DNA of 64,000 bases from Lactiplantibacillus nangangensis (GTDB lineage: Bacteria > Bacillota > Bacilli > Lactobacillales > Lactobacillaceae). Both the position numbers and the translations under genes were made by a program. Positions 42,196 through 52,069 of the stretch are shown one piece after another. Location of the stretch: the NCBI RefSeq assembly GCF_005405065.1, contig NZ_BJDI01000016.1:1-64000 (forward strand). Reading direction: 5' to 3'. The notes under the pieces were generated by a model. That model was not told the DNA's origin and made no database searches. It saw only the letters and a list, made by a program, of their open reading frames with translations. Each line of letters opens with the position of its first letter. Positions within the stretch are counted from its first letter, which is position 1.

Positions 42196-43302
42196 TTAAT
42201 GAGATTGGTTGTGTTGTTGATAGTCGGCGATGACGGTCAATAAACGGTCGATATCTTGCGGCTGAACGTCACCAATCGAGCCGATTCGAAAACTGGGGGT
42301 CGTCGTGACTTTGCCAGGATAGATGACGAAGCCGCGAGTTTTCAAAAACTGATAGAAGTGGTGAAAGTCGAAAGCTGGCGTCGGGTAATTAAATGAGGTA
42401 ATAATCGGCCCTTGAATGGCTGGCTGAATGATTAACGTAAAACCGAGCCGTTGCATCCCAGCACTCAAACGTTGTTGATTTTCACAATAACGCTGATAAC
42501 GTTTGGTGACACCACCTTCAGCGGTCAATTCGGTCAACGCCTGTGCAAAGGCATGGACGACATGGGTAGGTGACGTGAAACGCCATTTGCCTGGAAATTT
42601 GGTCATTGTTTGCCATTGCTCATAGAGATCGAGGCAGAGTGACCGTGCATTCCCTGCTGTTTTCGCGAGTGCTTGCTGCTTAGCAATGATAAATGCAAAC
42701 CCAGGAACGCCTTGGATGCACTTGTTGGAACTACTAATGAGGTAGTCACAGTCTAATTCATCAATGTTCAGCGGGACCCCGCCGAAGCTCGACATCGCAT
42801 CAATGATACTGACAATATGGCGGGCTTTTAGCAGCGGCATGATTTCTTCGATAGGATTCAAAATACCGGTGGTAGTCTCACTGTGAATCATGGCAAAGTG
42901 AGTCACTTCTGGATGCTCAGCCAAGGCTTGGGCAATCTTGTTAGGATCGACAGCTTGGTCTTCGTCAAAACAAACATCAATATGTGGGATTTGATAATAG
43001 GCGGCAATTTCGCTGATGCGTTGGCCGTAAGCGCCGTTGATAGCAATCATTAAGAGGGCGCCTTGACGTGGAATCGCCGTCCCAATTGTGGCTTCAACGC
43101 CATAACTGCCACTACCTTGTAACAGCACACTAGTATAGGTCTCGGGGTTGGCGTGGGCGACGGTTAGCAGTTGAGCGCGGACTTTCTCAGTAATCTCTCG
43201 GTAGTCTTGATCCCAAGTACAGTAGTCGATTTGCATAGCGGCTTTGACCGTGGCTGTCGTGCTGAGTGGACCAGGGGTTAGTAATAAATAAGGTTGTTTC
43301 AT
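42196..43302 (-). CDS. phnW: 2-aminoethylphosphonate-pyruvate transaminase
   Basis: 368 residues, PLP-dependent class V fold. It moves the amino group of 2-aminoethylphosphonate to pyruvate, giving phosphonoacetaldehyde and alanine. The PLP lysine is in SSNKCIQGVPG and an upstream Asp in IDAMSSFG. Last gene of the leftward phosphonate operon, 12 nt after phnX, which uses its product. Confidence 0.93.
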   Translation of the reverse strand: MKQPYLLLTPGPLSTTATVKAAMQIDYCTWDQDYREITEKVRAQLLTVAHANPETYTSVLLQGSGSYGVEATIGTAIPRQGALLMIAINGAYGQRISEIAAYYQIPHIDVCFDEDQAVDPNKIAQALAEHPEVTHFAMIHSETTTGILNPIEEIMPLLKARHIVSIIDAMSSFGGVPLNIDELDCDYLISSSNKCIQGVPGFAFIIAKQQALAKTAGNARSLCLDLYEQWQTMTKFPGKWRFTSPTHVVHAFAQALTELTAEGGVTKRYQRYCENQQRLSAGMQRLGFTLIIQPAIQGPIITSFNYPTPAFDFHHFYQFLKTRGFVIYPGKVTTTPSFRIGSIGDVQPQDIDRLLTVIADYQQHNQSH

Positions 43303-43314
43303 AATTTTACTCCT

Positions 43315-44112
43315 CTAATATTGAGTTGCGTCTGACTGATTCAGCGTGGTAATCAAATCAGGCAGTTCCGCAATGGAAGTTAAGACGAAGTCGGCCTGGA
43401 CGCCGTGATATTGGTCACTGACGTGTTGACGGGCAGTAGTTTGTTCTGCCGGAGTCAACGCGGAAAATTCAGCTTCGGTCAGGCCCATTAAATTGCTACC
43501 ATCGACGAGCCCAACGCCTAGGCAACCAGCATTCTTGGCTTCCAGAATATCGTTGATCGAATCACCGACTTTTAAAACTTGAGCGCGGTCCGTCACGGCA
43601 AGCAGATCGCAAGCTCGGGCCAACATTGCGGCGGCTGGTCGTCCGACACCTTTAGTTTGTTCAGAGGTCACGTTGACGCTGGGCCGATAGCCTTGTTCAG
43701 CAGCCACTGGCAAAACGATGTTGAGCATATCAGCGTCGTAGCCGGAAGTGGTGCCAAAAGGCAGCTGATGGTCGGTTAAATAGGTTATGACACTTGCCAT
43801 CCCGGGCTTGAGCTTGGCAAAGTTTGGTAGCTCGCTCAGTAATCGCTGCTTAAAGTCGTGATAGAGCTGTTCACGGTCAGTGGCAGTTGGGTCACGGTGG
43901 TAAAGCTGTTGCCATGTTTTTTGGACGTCAGGGAGCGCCATGATTTTGCGAATATGCTGCGCTTTATCTAGGCCCATATCACGGCGGATTTCAGCGACGG
44001 TTAAGGTGATGCCAGTTGCTTTAAACGCTTGTTGAAAGGCAAAAATTGGTGCTTGACTCCCATAATCGATGGTCGTACCCGCCCAATCGAAAACTACTGC
44101 TTGTATTGTCAT
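43315..44112 (-). CDS. phnX: phosphonoacetaldehyde hydrolase (phosphonatase)
   Basis: 265 residues, HAD fold. The nucleophile Asp is in FDWAGTTIDYG and the Schiff-base Lys in the cap (MGLDKAQHI). It splits phosphonoacetaldehyde into acetaldehyde and phosphate. With phnW it makes a complete route from 2-aminoethylphosphonate to phosphate. Confidence 0.93.
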   Translation of the reverse strand: MTIQAVVFDWAGTTIDYGSQAPIFAFQQAFKATGITLTVAEIRRDMGLDKAQHIRKIMALPDVQKTWQQLYHRDPTATDREQLYHDFKQRLLSELPNFAKLKPGMASVITYLTDHQLPFGTTSGYDADMLNIVLPVAAEQGYRPSVNVTSEQTKGVGRPAAAMLARACDLLAVTDRAQVLKVGDSINDILEAKNAGCLGVGLVDGSNLMGLTEAEFSALTPAEQTTARQHVSDQYHGVQADFVLTSIAELPDLITTLNQSDATQY

Positions 44113-44130
44113 CTTAAAAGACCTCGTTTT

Positions 44131-44964
44131 TTAGTTTTGTTTGAGATAGTGTCCCCGAAGTTGAATTGAAATGATTTCTAGGACAACGGCGACCGCTAAG
44201 AGTAGGTAAACAATCAATCCAACTTCATGAAAGTTAAAGTAGAAACCACTGGCCATGAAGAGGTAATACCCAATATCATTCGCGCCAGCTGCGGCACCAA
44301 CCGCAACGGCATTGGCAAAGTTGATTTCAAATCGAATGAAAGTCCAACTCAGCAGTGCGGGAATAATGGAAGGCAGAATCGCTTGGAAAACGATCGGCCA
44401 AAAACGGACACCACTGGCTTTGAGCGCTTCAATCGTTTCTGCCGGGGTGGCTTCAATGCTTTCAGAGTATGCTTTGACGAGATAAGCGATACTGTGAAAA
44501 GTTAATCCAACGACCGCGGCACTGGCGCCTAAGCCCATCACTACGGAATAGATCAGAACCCATAAGATGGTCGGAATCGCCCGAATAAAGGCCATGGCGG
44601 CTTTGATCGTATTTGCCAGCCAGGCTGGGGCTAAGTTACGCGCCGCCCCCATCGCAATGAAGAAAGCAAAGAGCGCGCCGAGAATGGTCGTTAGTAGTCC
44701 TAATGAGATACTGGTCACCAAAGCACGTAAGAGCAGCGACCAAGTGTCTTGACCAACACCTGGATGCAAAAACATGATGTTGAGATTGTTACCTAGCGAG
44801 CTCATTGCAGAACTGATTTTTAAGCCGGCAGTGTTCAACGTGAGTAACGCGTACAAGGTGATGAGTGTTAAACCGCCCAACACGGTACGCAAGATGCGAC
44901 GCGGTCGGGTCAGTAGAGACAATTTGGGTGGGAGTGAGATTGGGGCTTGTTTGACAGTCTTCAT
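44131..44964 (-). CDS. phnE: phosphonate ABC transporter permease (second)
   Basis: 277 residues, six membrane segments, with the permease loop EALKASGVRFWPIVFQAILP. It overlaps the first permease gene by 4 nt (ATGA). Forms the membrane channel with its neighbour. Confidence 0.9.
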   Translation of the reverse strand: MKTVKQAPISLPPKLSLLTRPRRILRTVLGGLTLITLYALLTLNTAGLKISSAMSSLGNNLNIMFLHPGVGQDTWSLLLRALVTSISLGLLTTILGALFAFFIAMGAARNLAPAWLANTIKAAMAFIRAIPTILWVLIYSVVMGLGASAAVVGLTFHSIAYLVKAYSESIEATPAETIEALKASGVRFWPIVFQAILPSIIPALLSWTFIRFEINFANAVAVGAAAGANDIGYYLFMASGFYFNFHEVGLIVYLLLAVAVVLEIISIQLRGHYLKQN

Positions 44965-45761
44965 GCGATCGCCTTCCTAATTCTGGTTGACGTGAGTTCG
45001 AGTGCAATGACGAGTACCGCAATCAGGAGCACGATCAGACCCGCTGCATCGTAACGGAAACTTTTAAAGTAGTAGTTAAATAAGAAGCCAATCCCAGTCC
45101 CAGTCAAAATGCCAACCAAGGTTGCATCCCGTAAATTGTTTTCAATCATATAGAGGAGCCAACTCATCAAGGTCGTGGCGACTTCTGGCAAGACCCCACA
45201 GAAAACACATTGTAAATAAGTCGCCCCAACTGCGCGTAACGCATTCAGTTTTTCGGGGTCCAGGTCCTCGATAGTTTCCGTGAAAGCCCGGGTCAAATAA
45301 CCAAGTGTCATGAAAAATAAGGCTAGAAAACCGGTGAAATCACTTTGTTTAAATGAAAACAGTAAGATCATCGACCAAGCGACAACGGGAATGTTGCGGA
45401 CTAGCGAGGCCCCTAAACGCACGATGACGCGCCAATAAGGGGCTGGGGCAGTGGGCTTCGCACCCAAGACGGCAAAGAAGAGACTGAATAAGCCGGCACA
45501 GATGGTCGAAGCAATTGAGACTAGCAACGTTCGCCACAATTGAAACGAGATGGCCCCCAGATAAGATAGGGAGCGTTGTGTGGGGATAAAGTTTTTCGCT
45601 AACCAAATCAGTCCAGCAGGTACTTGGGCGAGCGAGGACATGGTTTGAAAATTAACTAAAACCATGGATAGCCAGTAAATTCCGATTAGGATTAAGAGGA
45701 TGATCAATAATTGGCGGTTTCGACGCCGGAAGAATTGTTGTGGTGTTGGTTTAGTTGGCAT
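44961..45761 (-). CDS. phnE: phosphonate ABC transporter permease (first)
   Basis: 266 residues, six membrane segments, with the coupling loop EKLNALRAVGATYLQCVFCG. It overlaps phnC by 11 nt and the second permease by 4 nt, so the whole set is translated from one tight mRNA. Two unequal permeases are usual for this transporter class. Confidence 0.9.
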   Translation of the reverse strand: MPTKPTPQQFFRRRNRQLLIILLILIGIYWLSMVLVNFQTMSSLAQVPAGLIWLAKNFIPTQRSLSYLGAISFQLWRTLLVSIASTICAGLFSLFFAVLGAKPTAPAPYWRVIVRLGASLVRNIPVVAWSMILLFSFKQSDFTGFLALFFMTLGYLTRAFTETIEDLDPEKLNALRAVGATYLQCVFCGVLPEVATTLMSWLLYMIENNLRDATLVGILTGTGIGFLFNYYFKSFRYDAAGLIVLLIAVLVIALELTSTRIRKAIA

Positions 45762-46518
45762 CGGCAGTCACCGCCTTAGTTTCTGGTTGACGGTAGATGG
45801 CTTGGAGTTTCTCCGGGGTAAGCGCACGTTCGGGGCCTTCGAAGACAATGGTCCCTTGGTTGATTCCAACGATATGGTCTGCGTAAGTCTGAGCGATATC
45901 GAGTTGATGTAAGTTGATGAGAATGATGAGTTGTTTACTCTGGGCCAATTCGCGCAAGATATCCATGACAAGCTTGGTTGATTTGGGATCCAATGACGCA
46001 ATCGGTTCGTCACAAAGGATCATTTTGGGATGCTGCATCAAAGCTCGGGCAATGCCGACGCGTTGCTGTTGACCACCACTGAGCTGGTCGCAACGTTGCA
46101 AGGCAAAATCAGCTAAGCCGACATCCTGTAGCAATTTGGCGGCTTCATTTTTTTCAGTGGCACTGTACAGGCCAAGCATGCCGGCAAAAGTTGATTTTGC
46201 ACCGAGCCGACCGTGCAAGACATTTTCAAGGGCTGTCAGGGGGCCAATTAAATTGTAATTTTGGAAGATCATGCCAATATGATGACGGATGCGTCGTAGG
46301 TCGGACTTGTTCGCTTGGCGGATATCTTCATCATCTAGAAGAATCTGACCGGCATCATCCTTGATCAGTTGATTGACACTACGTAAAATCGTGGTCTTAC
46401 CGGCACCGGATGGCCCAATAATGGCGGTGACCTCACCAGGCTTGGCTGTGAAGCTCACAGCCTTCAAGGATTGTTTCTGGCGATTGTAAGATTTATCGAG
46501 ATCAATGACTTTTAACAT
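45751..46518 (-). CDS. phnC: phosphonate ABC transporter ATP-binding protein
   Basis: 255 residues with Walker A GPSGAGKTT, signature LSGGQQQRVGIARAL, Walker B MILCDEP and a His switch region. AAAGGA precedes the ATG. It powers uptake together with the two permeases and PhnD. Confidence 0.92.
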   Translation of the reverse strand: MLKVIDLDKSYNRQKQSLKAVSFTAKPGEVTAIIGPSGAGKTTILRSVNQLIKDDAGQILLDDEDIRQANKSDLRRIRHHIGMIFQNYNLIGPLTALENVLHGRLGAKSTFAGMLGLYSATEKNEAAKLLQDVGLADFALQRCDQLSGGQQQRVGIARALMQHPKMILCDEPIASLDPKSTKLVMDILRELAQSKQLIILINLHQLDIAQTYADHIVGINQGTIVFEGPERALTPEKLQAIYRQPETKAVTADAN

Positions 46519-46542
46519 GGCGAGTTCCTTTCTGTGACTGGT

Positions 46543-47577
46543 TTAGTAGCCAACTAATTCGTGGGTTGGTTTGTACCATTTATCAGTCACTTTGACTAAT
46601 TTTGTCTTGGCGGAAGCCTTTTGGAACATCATTGGGACTTTGGCGTTTGGTGCCGAGAAAATCTTTGGATTGTCGGCGAAAGCTTTAGACGTGAAGACGG
46701 TGGCTAATTTCTGTTCATCTTTGGTACTTAACGTTTTCGCGTTGTAGACCCATGGTCCTTGTTGAACGGTCATCTTAGCGATGTCGACCACTTGCTGCCC
46801 TTTGAGCGTGTTGAAAGGTGCGGCAGCGTTTGGCTTGACGGTAAATGTGGTGCCGACTTGATTCCAAGTCCCACTTGTGGCGGTCAAATATGGTGTCAAG
46901 TCTTCATCATCGAAAGCCGCCACGTCGACGTCCCCTTTGAGCAAATTAACTGCTGACCCTTGGTGTGAGCCACCATATAAGACTTTGCTAAAGAAGCCGC
47001 CACTCTGAGTTAACTTATCAGTGTTCTTGATTTTAAATTCACGACTAATTTCAGATAGTGGAACTAAAAAGCCAGAAGTTGAACTGTTGGAAACGTATGA
47101 GATCCGTTGACCTTTGATATTTTTGATACTGTATTGGCCATTTTGACGATATTTGGCCGCGTTTTTCTTTTGCACCATGAGATAGGCATGGTAGGTCGCA
47201 TCTTTTAAGCCACCATTGGCATCGGAAACTGTGGCGAACGGTTTAACTTGTTTGCTAATATGGTTGGCTTGGATATAACCGTTTGCTCCCATGTAGGCCA
47301 ATTGAGCTTTGCCCGACGCAATAGCTTGAATCGCAACATTATAGTCGGTCGTCGTCTGTAGGTTGACCTTTTTGCCGGTTGCCTTTTCAATCGTTTTTTG
47401 AAGCGCCGTCCGGGATCCGGCAAAGCTTTTGGCCGATTCATTGGGGTAGAAGACAACATTGATCGTTTTTGAGGCGTTGCTGGCTGAGGTGGTCGACTTG
47501 GTACTACACCCGGCTAAACTGAGTGCCAAGAGCGCAACACCGCCTAGCCCCACTAAGCGATTATTAATTTTAGTCAT
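46543..47577 (-). CDS. phnD: phosphonate ABC transporter substrate-binding lipoprotein
   Basis: 344 residues, signal peptide with lipobox LAGC, then the PhnD/phosphate-like binding fold with VNVVFYPNESAK-type early strand and SNSSTSGFLVP around the ligand. First gene of the operon; GGAGG precedes the ATG at a somewhat long spacing. It captures phosphonate outside the membrane. Confidence 0.9.
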   Translation of the reverse strand: MTKINNRLVGLGGVALLALSLAGCSTKSTTSASNASKTINVVFYPNESAKSFAGSRTALQKTIEKATGKKVNLQTTTDYNVAIQAIASGKAQLAYMGANGYIQANHISKQVKPFATVSDANGGLKDATYHAYLMVQKKNAAKYRQNGQYSIKNIKGQRISYVSNSSTSGFLVPLSEISREFKIKNTDKLTQSGGFFSKVLYGGSHQGSAVNLLKGDVDVAAFDDEDLTPYLTATSGTWNQVGTTFTVKPNAAAPFNTLKGQQVVDIAKMTVQQGPWVYNAKTLSTKDEQKLATVFTSKAFADNPKIFSAPNAKVPMMFQKASAKTKLVKVTDKWYKPTHELVGY

Positions 47578-47965
47578 ATTTTTTGATTACCTCCGTAATT
47601 TTTTTTGGGAACAGGGGCAAGCATACGGAGTGAGTGTAAAGACTCGTTGTCTGTGTTGTAAATTTAAAGTATATGTTTTGTAAAGATGCTGGGAGATATG
47701 CCTCCTAACAAGGGTTGTCAGCATTGTTTTGATAGCTATTTTAGTTTAAGGTTGGTTTGTTAAATTAATGTAAATGGTTCAGCTACCATGAGCAAGCAGT
47801 CGTGATCAGGGCTGGTTGGTCACGATAGTTAACTGATAGAATTATTGAAAAATTTTTAAAGGTCAACTGTGATTTTCAGGTCAAACAATTGAATGCAGTC
47901 GCGCTGCGTGATATGCTTTAACAACCGTGAGAGCCCTATTGGTAGCGCCCTTTAGGTGAAATTCT
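47578..47965. other. divergent phnD-ctsR spacer
   Basis: No ORF supported. A hairpin with ATGCTG/CAGCAT arms (about 47685-47725) lies in the phnD leader, another (TCGTGA/TCACGA) near 47801-47825, and two GGTCAA half-sites at 47861 and 47879. No Pho box is recognisable. Confidence 0.5.
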
Positions 47966-48013
47966 TTGCAATTTGTTTTTATCCTCGTATAATAAAAGTC
48001 AATATTAGTCAAA
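47966..48013 (+). promoter_or_regulatory. ctsR promoter with CtsR operator
   Basis: TTGCAA (47966-47971), 16 nt, TATAAT (47988-47993), then the direct heptad repeat AGTCAAT-ATT-AGTCAAA (47997-48013), which fits the CtsR site. Bound CtsR would sit on the transcription start. Confidence 0.85.
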
Positions 48014-48035
48014 GATAATGTAAAGGGTGAAGCAG

Positions 48036-48503
48036 ATGCAAAGTCAAAATATCTCCGATATCATCGAAAAATATTTGAAAAGTATTTTGGCGGACGCAGA
48101 GCATGTTGAAATCCGGCGGTCAGAAATTGCTGACTTATTCAATGTGGTCCCTTCTCAGATCAATTATGTGATCAAGACCCGATTCACGATTCAAAATGGT
48201 TACTTAGTCGAAAGTAAGCGTGGCGGTGGTGGTTATATTCGAATCGAGAAGGTTAACCTATTGGATGACGCCGACGTTTTGGACACCCTAATTCAAGTGA
48301 TTGGGGATTCAATAACGCAACGGGATGCTTATGCGGTCGTCCAAAGCCTCTATGAAGATGATGTCTTAAATCGCAGGGAGGCACAATTAATTTTAGTCGC
48401 GACTGATCGGAATACGCTTGCCGTTGATGATCATGATTTGGAAAACAGTCTGCGGGCGCGTATTATTATTGGAATTTTGAACCACCTGCGTTATGAAAGT
48501 TAA
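48036..48503 (+). CDS. ctsR: CtsR, class III heat-shock repressor
   Basis: The ATG follows AAAGGGTGA at 6 nt; an in-frame GTG at 48027 overlaps the ribosome site. 155 residues with the DNA-binding helix (VVPSQINYVIKTRF) and the glycine-rich wing SKRGGGGYIRI, which also senses heat. No mcsA or mcsB lies between it and clpC, as is usual in lactobacilli. Confidence 0.95.
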   Translation: MQSQNISDIIEKYLKSILADAEHVEIRRSEIADLFNVVPSQINYVIKTRFTIQNGYLVESKRGGGGYIRIEKVNLLDDADVLDTLIQVIGDSITQRDAYAVVQSLYEDDVLNRREAQLILVATDRNTLAVDDHDLENSLRARIIIGILNHLRYES

Positions 48504-48521
48504 AGAAAGCGAGGAATCGCA

Positions 48522-51026
48522 ATGGATAACCTATTTACCCCGAGTGCCAAGAGTGTCTTAGTTTTAGCGCAAGAGCAGGCTAAGTATTTTAAACATCAAG
48601 CAGTAGGAACGGAACATTTATTATTAGCATTGGCCATCGAGAAAAATGGGATTGCTAACAAAGTTTTACAACAGTATGCCGTCACTGAAGATGACATTCG
48701 TGAGGAAATCGAGCGCTTTACCGGTTACGGCACCTTAAGTAACGTCGGCAAAGACACTTATTTACCTTATTCACCGAAAGCCAAGGAGATCTTGTCAGTA
48801 GCAGGTGATGAAGCTAAACGGTTAGGTGCTAACAAGATTGGCACGGAACATTTACTCTTAGCGATGTTGTCAGATGAAAGTATCCTGTCCTCGCGTATTT
48901 TAATGAACTTAAACTTAGATTTAGGTCAAACCCGCAAAGTTGTGCTTCGCAAGCTCGGTGTCAGTGATGCCATGGGCAAGCGTAAGACTAACGGCCCAGC
49001 GCGTGGTGGCAAAAAAGCCGAAGGAACGCCAACTTTGGACTCATTAGCACGTGATCTAACACAATTAGCTAGTGAACAACAGATGGATCCCGTGGTTGGC
49101 CGGTCTAAAGAAGTTAAACGGGTCATTCAGATCCTGTCACGCCGGACTAAAAATAACCCAGTCTTAATTGGGGAACCCGGTGTTGGGAAGACGGCGATTG
49201 CGGAAGGTTTAGCCCAAAAGATCGTTGCTGGTGATGTCCCAAGCGATATGGCCGACAAGCGCCTAATGATGCTCGATATGGGGTCATTAGTTGCCGGCAC
49301 CAAGTATCGTGGTGAATTCGAAGATCGTTTGAAGAAAGTGATCGACGAAATTTATAACGATGGGCATGTCATCTTATTTATCGATGAATTGCATACCTTG
49401 ATCGGTGCTGGTGGCGCTGAAGGGGCCATTGATGCCTCCAATATTTTGAAGCCAGCCTTAGCACGTGGCGAACTTCAAACCATTGGGGCCACGACTTTGA
49501 ATGAATATCAAAAGTACATTGAATCAGATGCTGCCTTAGAACGGCGCTTTGCCACAGTCATGGTGGATGAACCAACACCTGATGAAGCGGTCGAAATTTT
49601 GATCGGCTTACGGCCACGCTACGAAGAACATCATCACGTGAATATTACGGATGAAGCCGTTGAACAAGCGGTCAAGCTTTCTAGTCGTTATATCAGTGAT
49701 CGTTTCTTACCAGATAAGGCGATTGATTTAATGGATGAAGCGGCGGCTAAAGTGCGCATCGACCAAATGGATCAACCAACGAAATTGTCGAAGAATCAAG
49801 ATAAGTTAGCCGATTTACGGCAACAAAAGGAAGCCGCCATTGAAGATCAAAACTTCGAAGAAGCGGCCGATATCCGTAAAAAGGAAATGAAACTCAAAAA
49901 TCACTTGGATGAGTTAGCAGCCGCCCAAGAAGCTGCCACTGAAAATAGTGACCAACCAAAGTATGCATTGGATGTGACTGGTGAAGATATTGCGCAAGTT
50001 GTTGCGGAATGGACCGGTGTGCCATTGACTCAGTTGCAAAAGACTGAAAGTGAGCGCTTGGTTAATTTGGAAAAGATTTTGCATGAACGGGTCGTTGGTC
50101 AGCCAGAAGCCGTTTCAGCGGTGGCGCGTGCCATTCGCCGAGCTCGTAGTGGGTTGAAAGACCCGAGTCGGCCAATTGGGTCTTTCATGTTCTTAGGACC
50201 AACTGGGGTTGGGAAGACCGAATTAGCCAAAGCCTTGGCTCAAGCAATGTTCGGTTCCGAAGATAACATGATTCGGATCGATATGTCCGAATATATGGAG
50301 CGTTATTCGACCAGTCGCTTGATCGGTTCTGCTCCCGGTTATGTTGGTTACGATGAAGGTGGCCAATTAACAGAAAAGGTGCGTCAGAAGCCATATTCAG
50401 TCGTCCTCTTTGATGAAGTTGAAAAAGCACATCCCGATGTCTTCAACATTTTGTTGCAAGTCTTAGATGATGGCTACTTAACGGATTCGAAAGGGCGCAA
50501 AGTTGATTTCCGGAACACGATTTTGATCATGACGTCGAACTTAGGTGCTACGACCTTACGCGATGAAAAATCGGTTGGGTTCGGTGCTACGGATAAGGCC
50601 AATGATTACAAAGCGGTTTCCGCAACGATTCGTGAAGCCTTACGGAAGGCTTTCCGTCCTGAATTCTTGAACCGAATCGATGAAACGATTGTCTTCCATT
50701 CATTGAACCGTGATGAATTACATGAAATCGTTAAATTGATGGCTAAAGAAATTGTGGATCGGGTTGCCCAACAAGGTATCAAGATTAAAATCACGCCAGC
50801 AGCAATCGATGTGGTTGCTAAAGCTGGGTTCGATCCTGAGTACGGCGCACGACCAATTCGGCGAGCCTTACAGACAGAAGTTGAAGATCGGTTAAGCGAA
50901 TCCTTATTGACTGGTGAAATTAAGGTTAATGATCAAGTCACGATTGGTGCCAGCAAAGGAACCATCACCATTAATGTTAAGAGTCAGCCGAAGTCAGACG
51001 GTCGTTCGACGGTTTCTTCAAAATAA
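48522..51026 (+). CDS. clpC: ClpC ATPase subunit of the Clp protease
   Basis: 834 residues: Clp N-domain repeats (about 1-145), AAA-1 with GEPGVGKTA, a UVR motif in the middle ([17 protein letters not shown]), AAA-2 with [14 protein letters not shown], and the ClpP-contact C-terminal domain. It unfolds proteins for ClpP. It starts 18 nt after ctsR, so it is repressed by CtsR and induced by heat. Confidence 0.96.
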   Translation: MDNLFTPSAKSVLVLAQEQAKYFKHQAVGTEHLLLALAIEKNGIANKVLQQYAVTEDDIREEIERFTGYGTLSNVGKDTYLPYSPKAKEILSVAGDEAKRLGANKIGTEHLLLAMLSDESILSSRILMNLNLDLGQTRKVVLRKLGVSDAMGKRKTNGPARGGKKAEGTPTLDSLARDLTQLASEQQMDPVVGRSKEVKRVIQILSRRTKNNPVLIGEPGVGKTAIAEGLAQKIVAGDVPSDMADKRLMMLDMGSLVAGTKYRGEFEDRLKKVIDEIYNDGHVILFIDELHTLIGAGGAEGAIDASNILKPALARGELQTIGATTLNEYQKYIESDAALERRFATVMVDEPTPDEAVEILIGLRPRYEEHHHVNITDEAVEQAVKLSSRYISDRFLPDKAIDLMDEAAAKVRIDQMDQPTKLSKNQDKLADLRQQKEAAIEDQNFEEAADIRKKEMKLKNHLDELAAAQEAATENSDQPKYALDVTGEDIAQVVAEWTGVPLTQLQKTESERLVNLEKILHERVVGQPEAVSAVARAIRRARSGLKDPSRPIGSFMFLGPTGVGKTELAKALAQAMFGSEDNMIRIDMSEYMERYSTSRLIGSAPGYVGYDEGGQLTEKVRQKPYSVVLFDEVEKAHPDVFNILLQVLDDGYLTDSKGRKVDFRNTILIMTSNLGATTLRDEKSVGFGATDKANDYKAVSATIREALRKAFRPEFLNRIDETIVFHSLNRDELHEIVKLMAKEIVDRVAQQGIKIKITPAAIDVVAKAGFDPEYGARPIRRALQTEVEDRLSESLLTGEIKVNDQVTIGASKGTITINVKSQPKSDGRSTVSSK

Positions 51027-51039
51027 CTAAGTTAATCAA

Positions 51040-51076
51040 AAAGAGCTGAGGAGCCATTTTCTGAGCTCTTTTTTGA
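51040..51076 (+). terminator. terminator after clpC
   Basis: AAAGAGCT / AGCTCTTT stem with six T. Confidence 0.8.
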
Positions 51077-51221
51077 TGGCTACAAGTTGATTGAGGCACC
51101 AAGGTCAGCTAAATTGGAACTGGGTTCGGTAGTAATCGCTAAAAAAATGGTGTAAGTTATAAGGGGAGAAAAAGTGATTTTTAGGTAAAAAATAAATTTA
51201 ACAAGAAAGGTGATGATTGGC

Positions 51222-51818
51222 ATGGTTACGCGTGCAGAACAGTTGGCCAAAACCCATCAAGCAATTTTGGATGCTGCGCGAGAATTATTTTTGACTCATG
51301 GCTATGCAGCGACCAGCACTCGTGATATTGCGGCAGCCATTGGGATTACCCAACCGGCTTTGTATCACCACTTTAAAGATAAAGAAGTCATTTTTATCGC
51401 AGTCATCACGACCGTGGGTGCCGAAATTAAAACTGGACTGACAGAGATTTTATCACAGCCAGGTCAAGAGCCATTGGAACAACTGACGGATGTGTCGTTG
51501 TTGTTAACGCATAAACATCCTGCTGATATTTTTACGTTGATCCATACTAGTTTTAAAGATTTATCGCGCGAGCACATTGGCCAGTTAGCAGGAGTCTTTC
51601 GAGATGATTATGTCCAACCATTACAGTCATTCTTTAGCCAACCAAGTTTACACTTGCAAGCCGGCGTGACGCCGGCAATGGCGGCTAACTTTTATTTAAC
51701 CAGTTTGAGCCCGTTATTCAATCGATTCCATCAGATTGGAAATCCGGAAGCCGATGAACGAACTCAGGTGCAAACGTTGCTTAAGATGATCATGTATGGC
51801 GTCGCCACCGACGCTTAA
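51222..51818 (+). CDS. TetR-family regulator
   Basis: The ATG (MVTRAEQLAK) has AAAGGTGAT upstream; ATG/GTG at 51210-51215 overlap that site. 198 residues with the N-terminal helix-turn-helix (TSTRDIAAAIGITQPALYHHFKDK) and a variable ligand domain. No adjacent target gene; its own upstream region is the likely site. Ligand unknown. Confidence 0.85.
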   Translation: MVTRAEQLAKTHQAILDAARELFLTHGYAATSTRDIAAAIGITQPALYHHFKDKEVIFIAVITTVGAEIKTGLTEILSQPGQEPLEQLTDVSLLLTHKHPADIFTLIHTSFKDLSREHIGQLAGVFRDDYVQPLQSFFSQPSLHLQAGVTPAMAANFYLTSLSPLFNRFHQIGNPEADERTQVQTLLKMIMYGVATDA

Positions 51819-51837
51819 AACTTAACGAGTCATTCGG

Positions 51838-51866
51838 TTGACAGTCAGCCAGTTTCGATGTATATT
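51838..51866 (+). promoter_or_regulatory. rpoBC promoter
   Basis: TTGACA, 17 nt, TATATT: a near-perfect sigma-A promoter. Confidence 0.85.
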
Positions 51867-51889
51867 ATAACTTGTCTGTAACCGTGAAC

Positions 51890-52050
51890 TTGAACAAAAG
51901 CGCAATCTATTGTCTGCGCGTTTTGTTAATATAAGCCCAAAAATAGTCCAACTTAAATGACTATTTTTGGTTTTTTTATGCCCAAAATTCGGCTTTTAGT
52001 GCATTTGTAACACAAATGTAATATTTGCTGCTGGGCCGAGTCACGGAATA
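51890..52050 (+). promoter_or_regulatory. rpoB leader with two terminator-like hairpins
   Basis: Hairpin 1 (ACAAAAGCGCA / TGCGCGTTTTGT, about 51893-51927) and hairpin 2 (CCAAAAATAGTC / GACTATTTTTGG plus seven T, about 51939-51978) lie between the promoter and rpoB. This could be attenuation. A Lactobacillales rpoB leader motif (Lacto-rpoB) is known and may overlap here. Confidence 0.55.
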
Positions 52051-52069
52051 ATAAGAAGGGGTGAACAAC

